NCBI GenBank assembly: GCA_035544895.1
Contig: DASZZM010000026.1
Coordinates: forward strand, 1-64,000
Length of the DNA stretch: 64,000 nucleotides
Source of the DNA: JASLEW01 sp035544895
Lineage (GTDB): Bacteria > Acidobacteriota > Thermoanaerobaculia > Multivoradales > UBA5704
Direction of reading: 5' to 3'
Positions 18,808 through 27,804 of this stretch are shown in pieces (the stretch's first letter is position 1; every line of letters begins with the position of its first letter). The notes beneath the pieces were generated by a model. The model saw nothing but the letters and a program-made list of their open reading frames with translations. It had not been told where the DNA came from and made no database searches. Position numbers and translations under genes: made by a program.

Positions 18808-21483
18808 TCAATGAGGCGGCGGTGGCGGGCCGCCGGGCAGCCCTCCAGGCTCCCGGTGTTCTACGCTCAGGCTGATCATGATCGCGCCGGAGGGACTTGC
18901 CGATGCCCCCGCCGGCGGGGGCCGCGGCGGCAGGAGCGGCCCGCGTCCCGGCAGGTTTTGCGGCAGCCAGGCTCCGCTTCCCGCTCTGATCGCGTAGGAC
19001 GAGGCCGACGACTGCAGCTCGAGCCCCGCGGCCGGCTGCTGGGCCGGGCCGCCGGCGGCCATGACCTCGCCGTCCGGCTCGTGCTGCCGGCATTGTGTGG
19101 TGGGAGCCTGCGCTTCGGGGAGGCGCTCGCGCACTCGTGTAGGGCAGCCCTGGCCCGCCAGCAGGCCGCTGGTGGGATCGATCGTGACCTCGACCATCCC
19201 CGGCGGCGGAACGAAGTCGGAGTAGCCTCCGCGCGGCGCCACCGCGACCGTGAAGCGGCTCCACAGCGGCACCGCGGCGCTGGCTCCCGATAGATCGGTC
19301 TGCGCGTCGTCGTCGTAGCCCACCCAGACGATCGTGACGCTCTCCGGCGAGTAGCCGGCAAACCAGCTGTCCCGGCGGTCGCTGGTGGTCCCCGTCTTGC
19401 CGGCCAGCGCACCGCGAACGCCTCGCCTGCGGGCGCCGCTCCCGGTGCCGTGGTCGAGAGCCCCCTGCAGCATCGAAGTCACCATGTAGGCGCTCTGCGG
19501 GGTGAGCACTCGGCGCAGGCCGGGAAGCTCCTCTCCGCTCACCGCCTCGCCGGCGCGGTCGCGGACCGCGGCGAGGGCGTGCGAGGCGAACCTCAAACCC
19601 AGAGTGGCCAGGGTCGAGTAGACCTGACCCACCTCGCGCGGGCTGACCTCGAGGGCTCCGAGGGCCAGCGCGGGAACGCACCGCGGCCGCTGGCCGAGGC
19701 CCATCTCCTGCGCCAGCGCGGCGATCCGGCCGAGGCCCGTGGCGGCGGCCATGCGCACCGCCGGGACGTTGATGCTCTGCTCGAGAGCGGCACGCGCCGT
19801 GACCCAACCGCGATACAGACGGTCGTAGTTCTGCGGGCTCCACACGGCGCTGCCGGAGCGGACCTGTATCGGCGAGTCGTCGAGCAGAGTGGCCGGGGTG
19901 GCGAGCCGGGCTTCGAAGGCGGCGGCATATACGACCGGCTTGAAGGCGCTGCCGAGCTGGCGGTGGGCCTGCGAGACGCGGTCGAACTGGCTGCGCCGGT
20001 AGTCCCGGCCGCCGACGTAGGCGAGGATCGCACCGTCCCGCGGGTCGAGCGAGATCAGCGCGGCCTCGAGCGGCTGGTCGTGGCGCTCTCGATGCCGCGC
20101 GCCCTCGATCGCAGCGAGCCCTGATGCCACCGCTGCCTCCGCCGCCAGCTGCTGGCGCAGGTCGAGGGTCGAGAATAGCAGGTAGCCGCCGTCGGCGAGG
20201 TTGCCAAGACCGAAGCGCACCCGCGCCTCCTGCGCGGCGACCTCGGCAAAGTAGGGGGCGTAGGGCCGCGGCCCTGCCGGCCCCGGGGCGCCGTGCAGCC
20301 CCTCGGCCTGCGCCCGGCGCACGCGGCCCCGGCTCACCCAGCCCAGGTCGGCCAGGCGTTGCAGCACCCGGTTGCGGCGCGCGAGCAAGGCTCTTGGGTG
20401 CTCGGCGGGGGCGTAGGCGCCGGGAGCGCGGATCATCGCGGCGAGCGCCGCCGCCTCGTCGAGGGTGAGCTCGGCGGGATCTTTGCCGAAGTAGGCTCGG
20501 GCGGCTGCGCCGATGCCGATGAGGTTGGCGGCACCGCTCTTGCCCCAGTAGATCGAATTGAGATACGCCTCGAGGATCCGGTTCTTGTCGTAGCGGCGTT
20601 CGATCATCACCGCGAGCAGCGCCTCTTTGACCTTGCGCACCAGCGTGCGCCGGCGGGAGCAGTAGAGGTTCTTGACGAGCTGCTGGGTGATGGTGCTCCC
20701 GCCCTGGTGGAAGCCGCGGTCACGCAGGTCGACCCACAGGGCGCGGGCAATGCCTTTCGGCGACACCCCGGAGTGGGTGAAGAAGCCGTCGTCCTCGGCC
20801 GCCAGCACGGCCTGGACGACCTGCCGCGGCAACTCGGCGACGCTGACCGGACGGCGCTCCGCGACGTCGGGCCCGTAGAACGAGGCGAGCAGCGGCGGCT
20901 CCATGGTGGCCCTCGGGACCAGCCGGCCGCCGAGGGTGAGGCGGGCGATTCGTCCGCCTTGCACGAGAACTACCAGCCGCCGCCCGCCAGCCGGTCCCCC
21001 CGCGGTGGGAAAACGGCGTTGTTGAATCGTCAGGGAATCACCCTTCTGCCGCCAGGTGCCACGACGCAGCGGCATCTTGTCGGATTCGAGGTCGTAGGCG
21101 ATTGCGGAGACGGGCACGTAGCCCTCCCGCGCCAACTCCGCCATCAGCTCGGCGGTGCTCGCCGCCTGGCCGGTCGCCAGCTCCGCGGCTTGCCCATAGA
21201 GCCTGGAGGTCTGCAGAAAGGGGGCCTGGGGGAAATCCGTGGCAAGACGCCAGAGACCTGAGCAGGCATTGGCGAAACCCAGACCGGCCAGGGTGGCCGA
21301 GATCACGCCGCCGAGCACCGGCCAGCGCCACACCGGTGGCAGCCAGGAGAGGTGAGCGCGCCAACAGGCCAAGGCGGCGGCGGCCCTCCTGCGCAAGCCC
21401 GGATGACCACTATGGACGCCTGCGCACGCACCGGCGTCCTGAAACGGTTGGAATGTCGCGTACGGTGTACGGTTGACGATCAT
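18808..21483 (-). CDS. Class A penicillin-binding protein (PBP1B-like)
   Basis: An 891-residue bifunctional cell-wall synthase. A membrane helix lies at about 55-75, then a UB2H-like region (VSAIAYDLESDKMPLRRGTW). The GT51 glycosyltransferase has its catalytic motifs EDDGFFTHSG and GGSTITQQLVKNLY. The transpeptidase carries the active-site Ser in GSAFKP (about residue 511), SIN (about 569) and KTGTT (about 696). It polymerises lipid II and cross-links peptidoglycan. The C-terminal 100 residues are Pro/Gly-rich and look disordered. The ATG at 21483 is the longest start, with only a weak ribosome site (AGAG). It is slightly longer than typical PBP1B because of the tail. Confidence 0.93.
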   Translation of the reverse strand: MIVNRTPYATFQPFQDAGACAGVHSGHPGLRRRAAAALACWRAHLSWLPPVWRWPVLGGVISATLAGLGFANACSGLWRLATDFPQAPFLQTSRLYGQAAELATGQAASTAELMAELAREGYVPVSAIAYDLESDKMPLRRGTWRQKGDSLTIQQRRFPTAGGPAGGRRLVVLVQGGRIARLTLGGRLVPRATMEPPLLASFYGPDVAERRPVSVAELPRQVVQAVLAAEDDGFFTHSGVSPKGIARALWVDLRDRGFHQGGSTITQQLVKNLYCSRRRTLVRKVKEALLAVMIERRYDKNRILEAYLNSIYWGKSGAANLIGIGAAARAYFGKDPAELTLDEAAALAAMIRAPGAYAPAEHPRALLARRNRVLQRLADLGWVSRGRVRRAQAEGLHGAPGPAGPRPYAPYFAEVAAQEARVRFGLGNLADGGYLLFSTLDLRQQLAAEAAVASGLAAIEGARHRERHDQPLEAALISLDPRDGAILAYVGGRDYRRSQFDRVSQAHRQLGSAFKPVVYAAAFEARLATPATLLDDSPIQVRSGSAVWSPQNYDRLYRGWVTARAALEQSINVPAVRMAAATGLGRIAALAQEMGLGQRPRCVPALALGALEVSPREVGQVYSTLATLGLRFASHALAAVRDRAGEAVSGEELPGLRRVLTPQSAYMVTSMLQGALDHGTGSGARRRGVRGALAGKTGTTSDRRDSWFAGYSPESVTIVWVGYDDDAQTDLSGASAAVPLWSRFTVAVAPRGGYSDFVPPPGMVEVTIDPTSGLLAGQGCPTRVRERLPEAQAPTTQCRQHEPDGEVMAAGGPAQQPAAGLELQSSASSYAIRAGSGAWLPQNLPGRGPLLPPRPPPAGASASPSGAIMISLSVEHREPGGLPGGPPPPPH

Positions 21484-21911
21484 CTCTGTGCCTGTCTCCG
21501 GGCGGCGGTAGAGCAGGCGAGGATCCGGTGGTGGCCTCCCAGGCCGCGGCCGGCGAGCCCTCTGACTCCGAAGTCTTCGGGTTGGACCCAGAAGATGAGT
21601 TGTAATCGGGACGGGCTGGCCGCCTGACGTAATCCGGACTCCGGAATCAGGTAGTAGCAGGTCCTATGCCACTCCGCCCGTGATGAATCAGATCAATCGT
21701 CGGACCTGACTCCCCGGCGACGCGCGCTCGGGCCGCCTCCGAGGCAAGATCTGCACGGGAGATGTGCAAGCCCCTGTCACTGGCAGGCAAGAAACGAAAA
21801 CCTCTCGGGTGATCTCTTGCGGCTCGGGCGGCCGGCATGAAATCTGCTTTACCGCATGCTGGAGCTCAGAACACGAACCGCACAACGCGGTCAGACCGCA
21901 AAGGAGAAATC
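21484..21911. other. Divergent intergenic region
   Basis: 428 bp between the divergent penicillin-binding protein and CsbD genes. No coding frame is convincing. The only marked structure is the perfect inverted repeat GCGGTC-A-GACCGC (21887-21899) directly before the CsbD ribosome site, a possible operator or leader hairpin. Confidence 0.45.
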
Positions 21912-22100
21912 ATGGGCATCGGAGAGCAGGGCGCGAAGAACCAGGGCAAGGGCCTCGCCAACCAGGTCAAGGGCAAGGTGAAAGAGGTGGTCGGCGCCGC
22001 GACGGGCGACCACGGCCAGGAGCTCAGAGGCAAGGTGCAGAAAAACGTCGGCAAGGCGCAAGAGAAAATCGGGCGCGCCGAAGAGAAGCTGTCGAGATAG
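21912..22100 (+). CDS. CsbD-like stress protein
   Basis: A 62-residue, highly charged protein of the CsbD family: it has the family's alternating Gly/Lys/Gln helices (GLANQVKGKVKEVVGAATGD, LRGKVQKNVGKAQEKIG). CsbD proteins are small, abundant under general stress and probably largely disordered; their function is unknown. The ATG at 21912 is picked because AAGGAGAAATC precedes it; the frame extends 25 codons upstream without signs of coding. It is monocistronic. Confidence 0.9.
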   Translation: MGIGEQGAKNQGKGLANQVKGKVKEVVGAATGDHGQELRGKVQKNVGKAQEKIGRAEEKLSR

Positions 22101-22149
22101 GCTGGTCACGGCGCCGAACCGCGCCGTCTATCCGTAGCCGTACTGTCGG

Positions 22150-23574
22150 TCAGCCCCCGAGGCTCAGCGCCGGCAGGCGCAGCCGGAACTCGCTGCCGCG
22201 GCCCGGCGCGCTCCCGACGCTGATCTCGCCGCCGTGCGCCTCGACGATCGAGCGCGCCACGTAGAGGCCGATGCCGGTGCCGCTGGTCTTGGTCGTGAAA
22301 TGCATGTCGAAGATGCGCGGGCGCACCGCCTCCGGGATGCCGGGCCCGCTGTCGATGATCAGCACCTCGGCCTGGTCGGGGAGGGTTTCCAGGCGCAGCT
22401 CGAGCTCGCCGCCGTCGGACATCGCCTCGAGGGCGTTGATGGCGACATTGAGGATGGCCTGCTTCAGGCGGTCGCGCTGGCCGGCGATGCGCACCGCGGT
22501 CCCCGGCAGGCGGGCCTCGAGAGCGACGTGCTGCAGGCGCGCCTGCGGCAGCAGCAGCCGCTCGATCTCTTCCACCATGGCGCGCGCGTCGAACTCCTCG
22601 CGGCTACGGCCGGCGGGCGTGGTCTCGGCGAGCAGGGCCAGCAGCGAGCGGTCGAGCCGCTCAAGCTCCTCGCGCAGCACGCCGAGATACTGCTCGCTCT
22701 CCGCGGCCTCGCGCGCGCCTTCGCCGCGGCGGAGGGCACTCTGCAGCAGGTCGAGGTTCAACACCATCGCATTGAGCGGCGCCTTGAGGTCGTGGGTGAT
22801 GGCGCCGTAGACGCGGGTGAGGGCGCGCAGCTGGCTGGCGAGCAGCAGGTCGGTCTCCAGCGCGTCGAGCATCACCCGGTCGCGCAGCAGGAAGAGGAAG
22901 ACCTGGTGTTCCACTTCCGCCAGAGGGTACACCAGGCAGCGCAGGGCCCGCGGCCCCTGCGCACCCGGCACGTCGAGGTCGAACCGCGCCGCGCGTTGCT
23001 CCGCCGGCCGCAGCGCGGGTTCGAGGAGCTCCCGTATCTCGGGCCAGCGCCGCTCCACCTCCGCCCGATCCGCGCAGCCCAAGAGCTCGCAGGCCCGCGA
23101 GTTGACGAAGTCCAGGTGGCCCGAGGCCTCGACCAATAGAACGCCCACATCCATGAGCAGCGACAGCGTGTTGAGGCGCTGCCGAGCCTGCGCTCCCCGC
23201 TCGCGCTCGAGGTGCAGCTCCTCCCCCACGCGGCCGGCGGCCGCGAACGCGACTGCGAACTCGTCTCTGACCCGGGGAACCGGAACTTTCCGGCCGGCCA
23301 GAGCCGCCTCGAGCAGGTCCGCGACCTCGCGGCTGCGGCGCACCAGCAGCACGTACAGCGCGAGGCCGACGCCGCCGACGAGCGCCAGGCTGGCGAGAGC
23401 CCCCATCCCGACGCGGCGCATGGCGCGGTCGAAATGGGCGGGCGAGCATGCGGCGTCGGCGGCGGCGGCCTGCCGGGCGGCGGCGATCTCCTCGCGTTGC
23501 CAGAACGCGAAGCCGCCCACCAGCATGACGTAGATCAGGCAGAGACCGATGGTGTTTCGGGTCAGCGAGCGCAT
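22150..23574 (-). CDS. Membrane sensor histidine kinase
   Basis: A 474-residue kinase. Two transmembrane helices (about residues 7-25 and 58-78) bracket a short periplasmic loop of about 30 residues. A PAS-like domain follows (about 135-235; LMDVGVLLVEASGHLDFVNSRA), then HisKA (ITHDLKAPLNAMVLN, phospho-His near residue 260) and HATPase with its N box (NVAINALEAMSDGG), G1 box (DSGPGIP) and G2 box (GTGIGLYVARSIVEAHGG). It should autophosphorylate in response to an unknown signal. No response regulator adjoins it, so its partner is encoded elsewhere. The ATG at 23574 opens the membrane helix cleanly. Confidence 0.9.
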   Translation of the reverse strand: MRSLTRNTIGLCLIYVMLVGGFAFWQREEIAAARQAAAADAACSPAHFDRAMRRVGMGALASLALVGGVGLALYVLLVRRSREVADLLEAALAGRKVPVPRVRDEFAVAFAAAGRVGEELHLERERGAQARQRLNTLSLLMDVGVLLVEASGHLDFVNSRACELLGCADRAEVERRWPEIRELLEPALRPAEQRAARFDLDVPGAQGPRALRCLVYPLAEVEHQVFLFLLRDRVMLDALETDLLLASQLRALTRVYGAITHDLKAPLNAMVLNLDLLQSALRRGEGAREAAESEQYLGVLREELERLDRSLLALLAETTPAGRSREEFDARAMVEEIERLLLPQARLQHVALEARLPGTAVRIAGQRDRLKQAILNVAINALEAMSDGGELELRLETLPDQAEVLIIDSGPGIPEAVRPRIFDMHFTTKTSGTGIGLYVARSIVEAHGGEISVGSAPGRGSEFRLRLPALSLGG

Positions 23575-23718
23575 GGGCGAGACGCCATCTCAACCAGCCA
23601 GAGGGCGAACAGGGCGGGGCAGACACCGCGGGCCGCGGCCTGCGGGCGACACCGCTGTCGCGGTATCCAGCCAGGAGACTCTAGTGTACCGCAACTTCGC
23701 CGGAATGCGTACTCCAGG

Positions 23719-23760
23719 AGACCGAGGGTAGTGCTCTAGACAGAGCACTACCAGACCGAG
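23719..23760. repeat. 26-bp perfect palindrome flanked by 8-bp direct repeats
   Basis: GGTAGTGCTCT (23727-23737) and AGAGCACTACC (23742-23752) form an 11-bp stem with a 4-nt loop. Each side is immediately bordered by AGACCGAG (23719-23726 and 23753-23760). The layout resembles a tiny palindromic insertion with a target-site duplication. It could instead act as a hairpin terminator for the gene ending at 23813, though no T-run follows. Confidence 0.7.
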
Positions 23761-23812
23761 CCGGACGCTGCCGGCCGGCGAAGTGCGTGCAGGCGCCCGC
23801 GATCGAGGAAGA

Positions 23813-24616
23813 CTATGCGGGCTCCGTCGCTCTCCTGCGCAGCGCTGCCAGGCCAGACAGGACCAAGAGGCCGGTCAGAACGATCATCGCCCACTCCGAG
23901 AGCGTGGGAATCCCCACGGGCAACATTGGGCCGCCGGGGAGGCTGGTGCAGACGGTGACGTGGTTGTTGTCCAGGGTCACTGCGCCATTTCGCGCCAAGG
24001 CTCTTCCGGTCACGTTGGCGCCGGTATTCAGGGTGATGCTGGTGAGCGCCACGATGCTTCCCGCCAGCGTGGTGCCCGTGCCCAGGGTCGCGGAGCTGCC
24101 GACCTGCCAGAACACTCCGCAGCTCGTTGCGCCGTTGATCAGGAGGACAGACGAGGCGCTCGCGGTCGTGAGCGTGCTCCCTATCTGGAAGATGAAGGTG
24201 GCATTGGGGTTGCCTTGCCCGTCGAGAGTCAGCGTTCCCGTCAACTGTGCCGAGGTCGCAAAGCAGTAGACGCCCGGCGTGAGCGTCAAGCCACCCAGAT
24301 TCTGCCCGGTCAAGACGGTGTTGCACGTCGTGTTCGCCAGGTTGTTGTACACGCTCGTGAGGTCGCTCTGAGCCTGGGCCGCGACCGCATCGGCGGCGTG
24401 GATCGTCCCAACCACGATGCCCGGAGGAAAGCCGGTGACCGCGCTGCCCGGGCTGACGCCCAGGTTGCCGGTGACGATCGTCGGCGTGTTGGTGTTGGTC
24501 ACCGTCGAGCCGCCCAGCACGGCGAACGAGCTCAGCGGTTGGGCCACCGCCTTGGAGGGGCCGTAGAGGAGCGCGGCGAATCCCAAGGCCAGGACGATCA
24601 AGCACTTGCGGTTCAT
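23813..24616 (-). CDS. DUF3494 surface protein with IPTL-CTERM anchor (second)
   Basis: A 267-residue protein: signal peptide 1-25, a DUF3494 solenoid (about 27-220; SSFAVLGGSTVTNTNTPTIV, TFIFQIGSTLTTASASS, ITLNTGANVTGRALARNG), and a classic IPTL-CTERM tail (VGIPTLSEWAMIVLTG, hydrophobic helix, RRR). It lacks the Ig-like domains of the paralogue at 16199. It is probably sorted by an exosortase and then held at or released from the surface. The ATG at 24616 is preceded by AAGGAAGG; the frame's 28 upstream codons are not coding. It is divergent from the third paralogue at 24960. Confidence 0.9.
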   Translation of the reverse strand: MNRKCLIVLALGFAALLYGPSKAVAQPLSSFAVLGGSTVTNTNTPTIVTGNLGVSPGSAVTGFPPGIVVGTIHAADAVAAQAQSDLTSVYNNLANTTCNTVLTGQNLGGLTLTPGVYCFATSAQLTGTLTLDGQGNPNATFIFQIGSTLTTASASSVLLINGATSCGVFWQVGSSATLGTGTTLAGSIVALTSITLNTGANVTGRALARNGAVTLDNNHVTVCTSLPGGPMLPVGIPTLSEWAMIVLTGLLVLSGLAALRRRATEPA

Positions 24617-24959
24617 TCGGACCTTCCTTCCCAGTTCCCCGAGTTGCCGCCCATGGTAGAGAAAATTCCTGTCGAAGTCAAACACGCTGTAGAGGTTCAA
24701 AGGCGTAGAGGTTCACGCGGATGACCCTCTTTGCCTTCGGGTTCCCGCCCGCGTGGCCTGAAGTAGCATGGGATTTGCAGCCTGTCTGCCCGGGGCCGGG
24801 AAGGGCCCGGAGCGACAGAACGAGGAGGCAACTCCCCACCATACCCGCGCCCTTTCGTGATTACACACCCACCTGTCGCCGGCCCCAGCTACAAAGTGCT
24901 ACCCTGCTGTCGTCGGGCTGCGCGCCCGATCGACAAGGCGGAAAGGCAGGAAAGTCAAC
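24617..24959. other. Divergent intergenic region between two DUF3494 genes
   Basis: 343 bp that should hold both promoters. A direct repeat GTAGAGGTTCA occurs at 24689-24699 and 24705-24715 (16-bp period), a possible regulator site. Nothing else is recognised. Confidence 0.4.
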
Positions 24960-25775
24960 ATGAAACCCGAATACTCGAGGCTCTTGGCGAGCGTAGGATT
25001 GGCCGCCCTTCTTTCCTGGGCGCAAACCGCCCCAGCACTGGCCGCGGCGGTCGCGCCCTCACTGGGCACGGCTGGGAGCTACGCGGTCCTGGGTACAAAC
25101 TCCATCCCGACTGTGGGGACGGTCACCTGCACCACGTCCACCATCAACGGAGACGTGGGCTCCACCTTCACCTCGATCACCAACACCGGGTGCACGATTA
25201 CGGGGGCGGTCAACGCGCCGGTCGCCGGTTCGGTTGTCACTGACTTCAACAACGCCTACAGCGCGCTCGATACCCTGAACCCGACATGCGACGGCGTCGT
25301 GCCGACCATCAGCACCACGCTCCCGCCCGGTGTCTACTGCTCCGCTGCAGGGACCACGATCGGCTCCGGCGTCATTTTTACGCTCACCGGGACCGCGAGC
25401 GACGTCTGGGTTTTCAAGATCGGGACCGGCGGGTCGGGCGCCCTCACGGGCAACAGCATCCAGGTGGTCATGGGCGGCACCGCGCTGGCGTGCAACGTGT
25501 ACTGGCGGACCGCCCAGGCCGCGACGATGACGGATTCGAGCTTCATAGGAACCATCCTCGCGGGGAGCAGCATCTCTTTGACCAGAGGAAACTACCTCGG
25601 GCGAGCCTTGGCGAAGACCGACGTGACCGTGACGAACGAAGCGCCCATGACCTTTGCGGGGTGCAGCGGGCCGCTGATCGCTCCGATCCCCACGCTCTCC
25701 GGGTCGGGGATGATCATGCTCGTGGCGCTCCTGGCCCTGCTGGGCTGCGCAGCGATCCGCATGCTGGCGACGTAG
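24960..25775 (+). CDS. DUF3494 surface protein with IPTL-CTERM anchor (third)
   Basis: A 271-residue protein: signal peptide 1-29, DUF3494 domain (about 32-235; YAVLGTNSIPTVGTVTCTTS, PPGVYCSAAGTTI, FIGTILAGSSISLTRGNYLGRALAKTDVTV) and an IPTL-CTERM tail (IPTLSGSGMIMLVALL then an Arg near the end). It is more divergent from the two other paralogues than they are from each other and has more Cys. The start is supported by AGGAAAG before ATG 24960. It is convergent with the di-haem peroxidase gene. Confidence 0.88.
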   Translation: MKPEYSRLLASVGLAALLSWAQTAPALAAAVAPSLGTAGSYAVLGTNSIPTVGTVTCTTSTINGDVGSTFTSITNTGCTITGAVNAPVAGSVVTDFNNAYSALDTLNPTCDGVVPTISTTLPPGVYCSAAGTTIGSGVIFTLTGTASDVWVFKIGTGGSGALTGNSIQVVMGGTALACNVYWRTAQAATMTDSSFIGTILAGSSISLTRGNYLGRALAKTDVTVTNEAPMTFAGCSGPLIAPIPTLSGSGMIMLVALLALLGCAAIRMLAT

Positions 25776-25890
25776 CCAGCAATCGCTCTTCTGACCTCGG
25801 AGCGATCACGGGGCGCACACCACCCTGATCGTGTTGCTCACCCCCATCTTCCTGGCGCGGGCAATCGCTCAACTCAAGCAGGAAGAATGC

Positions 25891-25909
25891 GGCGCCCTTT
25901 TTTGGCGCC
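25891..25909. terminator. Hairpin between convergent genes
   Basis: GGCGCC (25891-25896) and GGCGCC (25904-25909) pair around a loop made of C plus six T. It sits between two convergent genes, close to the stop of the minus-strand peroxidase gene, so it may end transcription from either side. Confidence 0.4.
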
Positions 25910-25924
25910 AGAGCCTCTGAGGTC

Positions 25925-27313
25925 TCACAGTGCACGCAGGAAGCCACCCAGCTCCGTCTTCTCCTGAGCCGTCAGGTGAAGCTGCTGTACTAGATTGAAG
26001 TACTCCACCGCGTCTTCCAGAGTGAGGCAGCGCCCGTCGTGCAGGTAGGGCGGGGAGTCCTTGATCCCGCGGAGCGGGAAGGTCTTGATGGGGCCGTCGT
26101 GGGCCATCATCATCCCGTCGACGAGTCCTTGCTTGTAGAACCGCTCGGCTTGGAGATTGTGCATGGAATTGTCGGTGTAGTAGGGGGCCGGGTGGCAGCC
26201 GGCGCACCGGGCCTTGCCGTTGAAGAGCGCTTCGCCCCTCAGCTCCGCCGGGGTGGCCCTCGCGGTGTCCAATTTGCCGTAGATGTCGAGCTTGGGCGCG
26301 GGCGGAAAGTCCAGGATCGCCATGAATTCGGCCATGAAGTGGACCTGGCTGGCGCGTTCCAGGACGTTGACCCCCTTCTTGGCGGCCATCGCCATGTCAC
26401 CGTCGAAATAAGCACCGCGCTGCTCGAACTCCGTGAAGTCCTCGACGGTCTTGAGCGCGCGCTGGGAGCCGAAGAGCCGCTGGATGTTCACGCCCCGCAG
26501 GGAGGGTGTGGTGATGCGGTGGCGGAATTCCTGCGGCCGGATGTCTCCCACGAGGTGCGTGGCCTTGTTGGTGTGCCCGTTGACATGACAGTCGAAGCAC
26601 GTCACGCCCAGGATGCCGTCCGTCCGGTCCGTTCGCCGGTCCTCGGTGGCGTTGAACTGCTGTTGCGGGAACTGGGTGAGCAGGAGCCGCAGTCCTTCGA
26701 GCTGCTTGGGGTTCAGGATGCCGTTGAAGATCTCGTAGTAGTTCTGGATCGTGATGAGGCGGCCCTTGGCGACGTCACCGAGGTCCGGCCGGGTGGTGAG
26801 ATACATGGCGGGGACCGGATCGGGAAGGACTTGCTCGGGCAGGTCGAAGTCCACGTCGAAGCGGGTCAGCCTCGGCAGCAGCTTCAGCGTCATTTCAGGA
26901 AAGAGCATGCCCCCTTCGGCGTGGTCCGGAAAGGGTAAGGGCTGGTACGGAAAGAGCTCCTTCTCCCGGATCTGCGCGGGTGTCATCGCATCGAGCTGAT
27001 CCCACGTCATCCCACGGAGTCTGGCCGTCGGCCCCACGGGTACGGGCTTGCCGCCGGACATGTTGGTCTCTGACGTCGTTCTCTTCCCAAGGTCATAGCG
27101 CCTGTTCAGAAGCCCCATGTGCTCCTCGGCCCGTTCGGCCTTGACGGCCAGGCGTGCCGCCTTGATCTGCTCGAAGGTCCGGCGCTGATTCGTTGGGCCG
27201 TAGCTGGACGCAACCCCTCCCTGCTGTGCCTGAACGACGATCGTGATCGCCGCTGCGGCAAGCAGGCCGGAGACGGTGACCAGCAACGTTGTGCGGGTGG
27301 CTGGTCCGTTCAA
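25925..27313 (-). CDS. Di-haem cytochrome c peroxidase-like protein
   Basis: A 462-residue exported protein with two c-type haem sites, CFDCH (about residue 238) and CAGCH (about 369). Haem spacing and the C-terminal pattern (FPLRGIKDSPPYLHDGR) are those of the CcpA/MauG superfamily, which reduces peroxides or oxidises protein substrates in the periplasm. It is longer than classic CcpA (about 330), with an extra 130-residue N-terminal part. The signal anchor is at about 8-28. The start is read as TTG at 27313 because AGGAG lies seven bases upstream and no ATG is close. It lies 47 bp after the small exported gene at 27361, probably in one operon. Confidence 0.85.
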   Translation of the reverse strand: MNGPATRTTLLVTVSGLLAAAAITIVVQAQQGGVASSYGPTNQRRTFEQIKAARLAVKAERAEEHMGLLNRRYDLGKRTTSETNMSGGKPVPVGPTARLRGMTWDQLDAMTPAQIREKELFPYQPLPFPDHAEGGMLFPEMTLKLLPRLTRFDVDFDLPEQVLPDPVPAMYLTTRPDLGDVAKGRLITIQNYYEIFNGILNPKQLEGLRLLLTQFPQQQFNATEDRRTDRTDGILGVTCFDCHVNGHTNKATHLVGDIRPQEFRHRITTPSLRGVNIQRLFGSQRALKTVEDFTEFEQRGAYFDGDMAMAAKKGVNVLERASQVHFMAEFMAILDFPPAPKLDIYGKLDTARATPAELRGEALFNGKARCAGCHPAPYYTDNSMHNLQAERFYKQGLVDGMMMAHDGPIKTFPLRGIKDSPPYLHDGRCLTLEDAVEYFNLVQQLHLTAQEKTELGGFLRAL

Positions 27314-27360
27314 CGCGGGCTCCTGCTTACCTCGGGCACTCTGCGCTCACTTTCTGTCGG

Positions 27361-27804
27361 CTACCGTTTGCTGATCGTGAACTTGGTGAGGCTGACCCCG
27401 AGCTCCACACCCGTCCCCGTGCCGGTCAGCGTCAGCGAGACCTCACCCTTGGTCAGGGCCTGCGCCTCTGACGACTTGCCGGCGCCCGCGGCGGCGCCCG
27501 CACTGGCGTAGTCGCCGAACAGCTCGCTGATGTTCGCGACCGCGGTGAACTTCCCATGACCGTCCCGGACCGCCGACTTTCCGGCCGTGAGGCCTCCCCC
27601 GCGTGCATGGAGCTTCACCTGTGCCGTCTGGCCGTTGTCGCAAGTGATCGTCCCCGCTCCCTTCGCGGTCTTGTAGCCTGCTGACCACCCCTTGAGCGTG
27701 AAGTCCATCGTGCATACCGTCGTCTTTTCGGCGGCGGCCGCCGGTGCCGCGACGAGCAGCAAGAAAACCAACCCTGCAAAACCCACAGCAATGTGTCGTC
27801 TCAT
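27361..27804 (-). CDS. Exported protein of unknown function
   Basis: A 147-residue protein with a clear signal peptide (1-25, ending AAAAE). The mature part has two Cys (VCTM, ITCDNG) that could pair, and alternating beta strands rich in Gly and Thr (AGTITCDNGQTAQVKLHARGGG; EVSLTLTGTGTGVELGVSL). It may form a small beta sandwich. I do not recognise the family. GGAGGACTG precedes the ATG. It is followed closely by the di-haem peroxidase gene, which suggests a shared periplasmic job. Confidence 0.8.
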   Translation of the reverse strand: MRRHIAVGFAGLVFLLLVAAPAAAAEKTTVCTMDFTLKGWSAGYKTAKGAGTITCDNGQTAQVKLHARGGGLTAGKSAVRDGHGKFTAVANISELFGDYASAGAAAGAGKSSEAQALTKGEVSLTLTGTGTGVELGVSLTKFTISKR

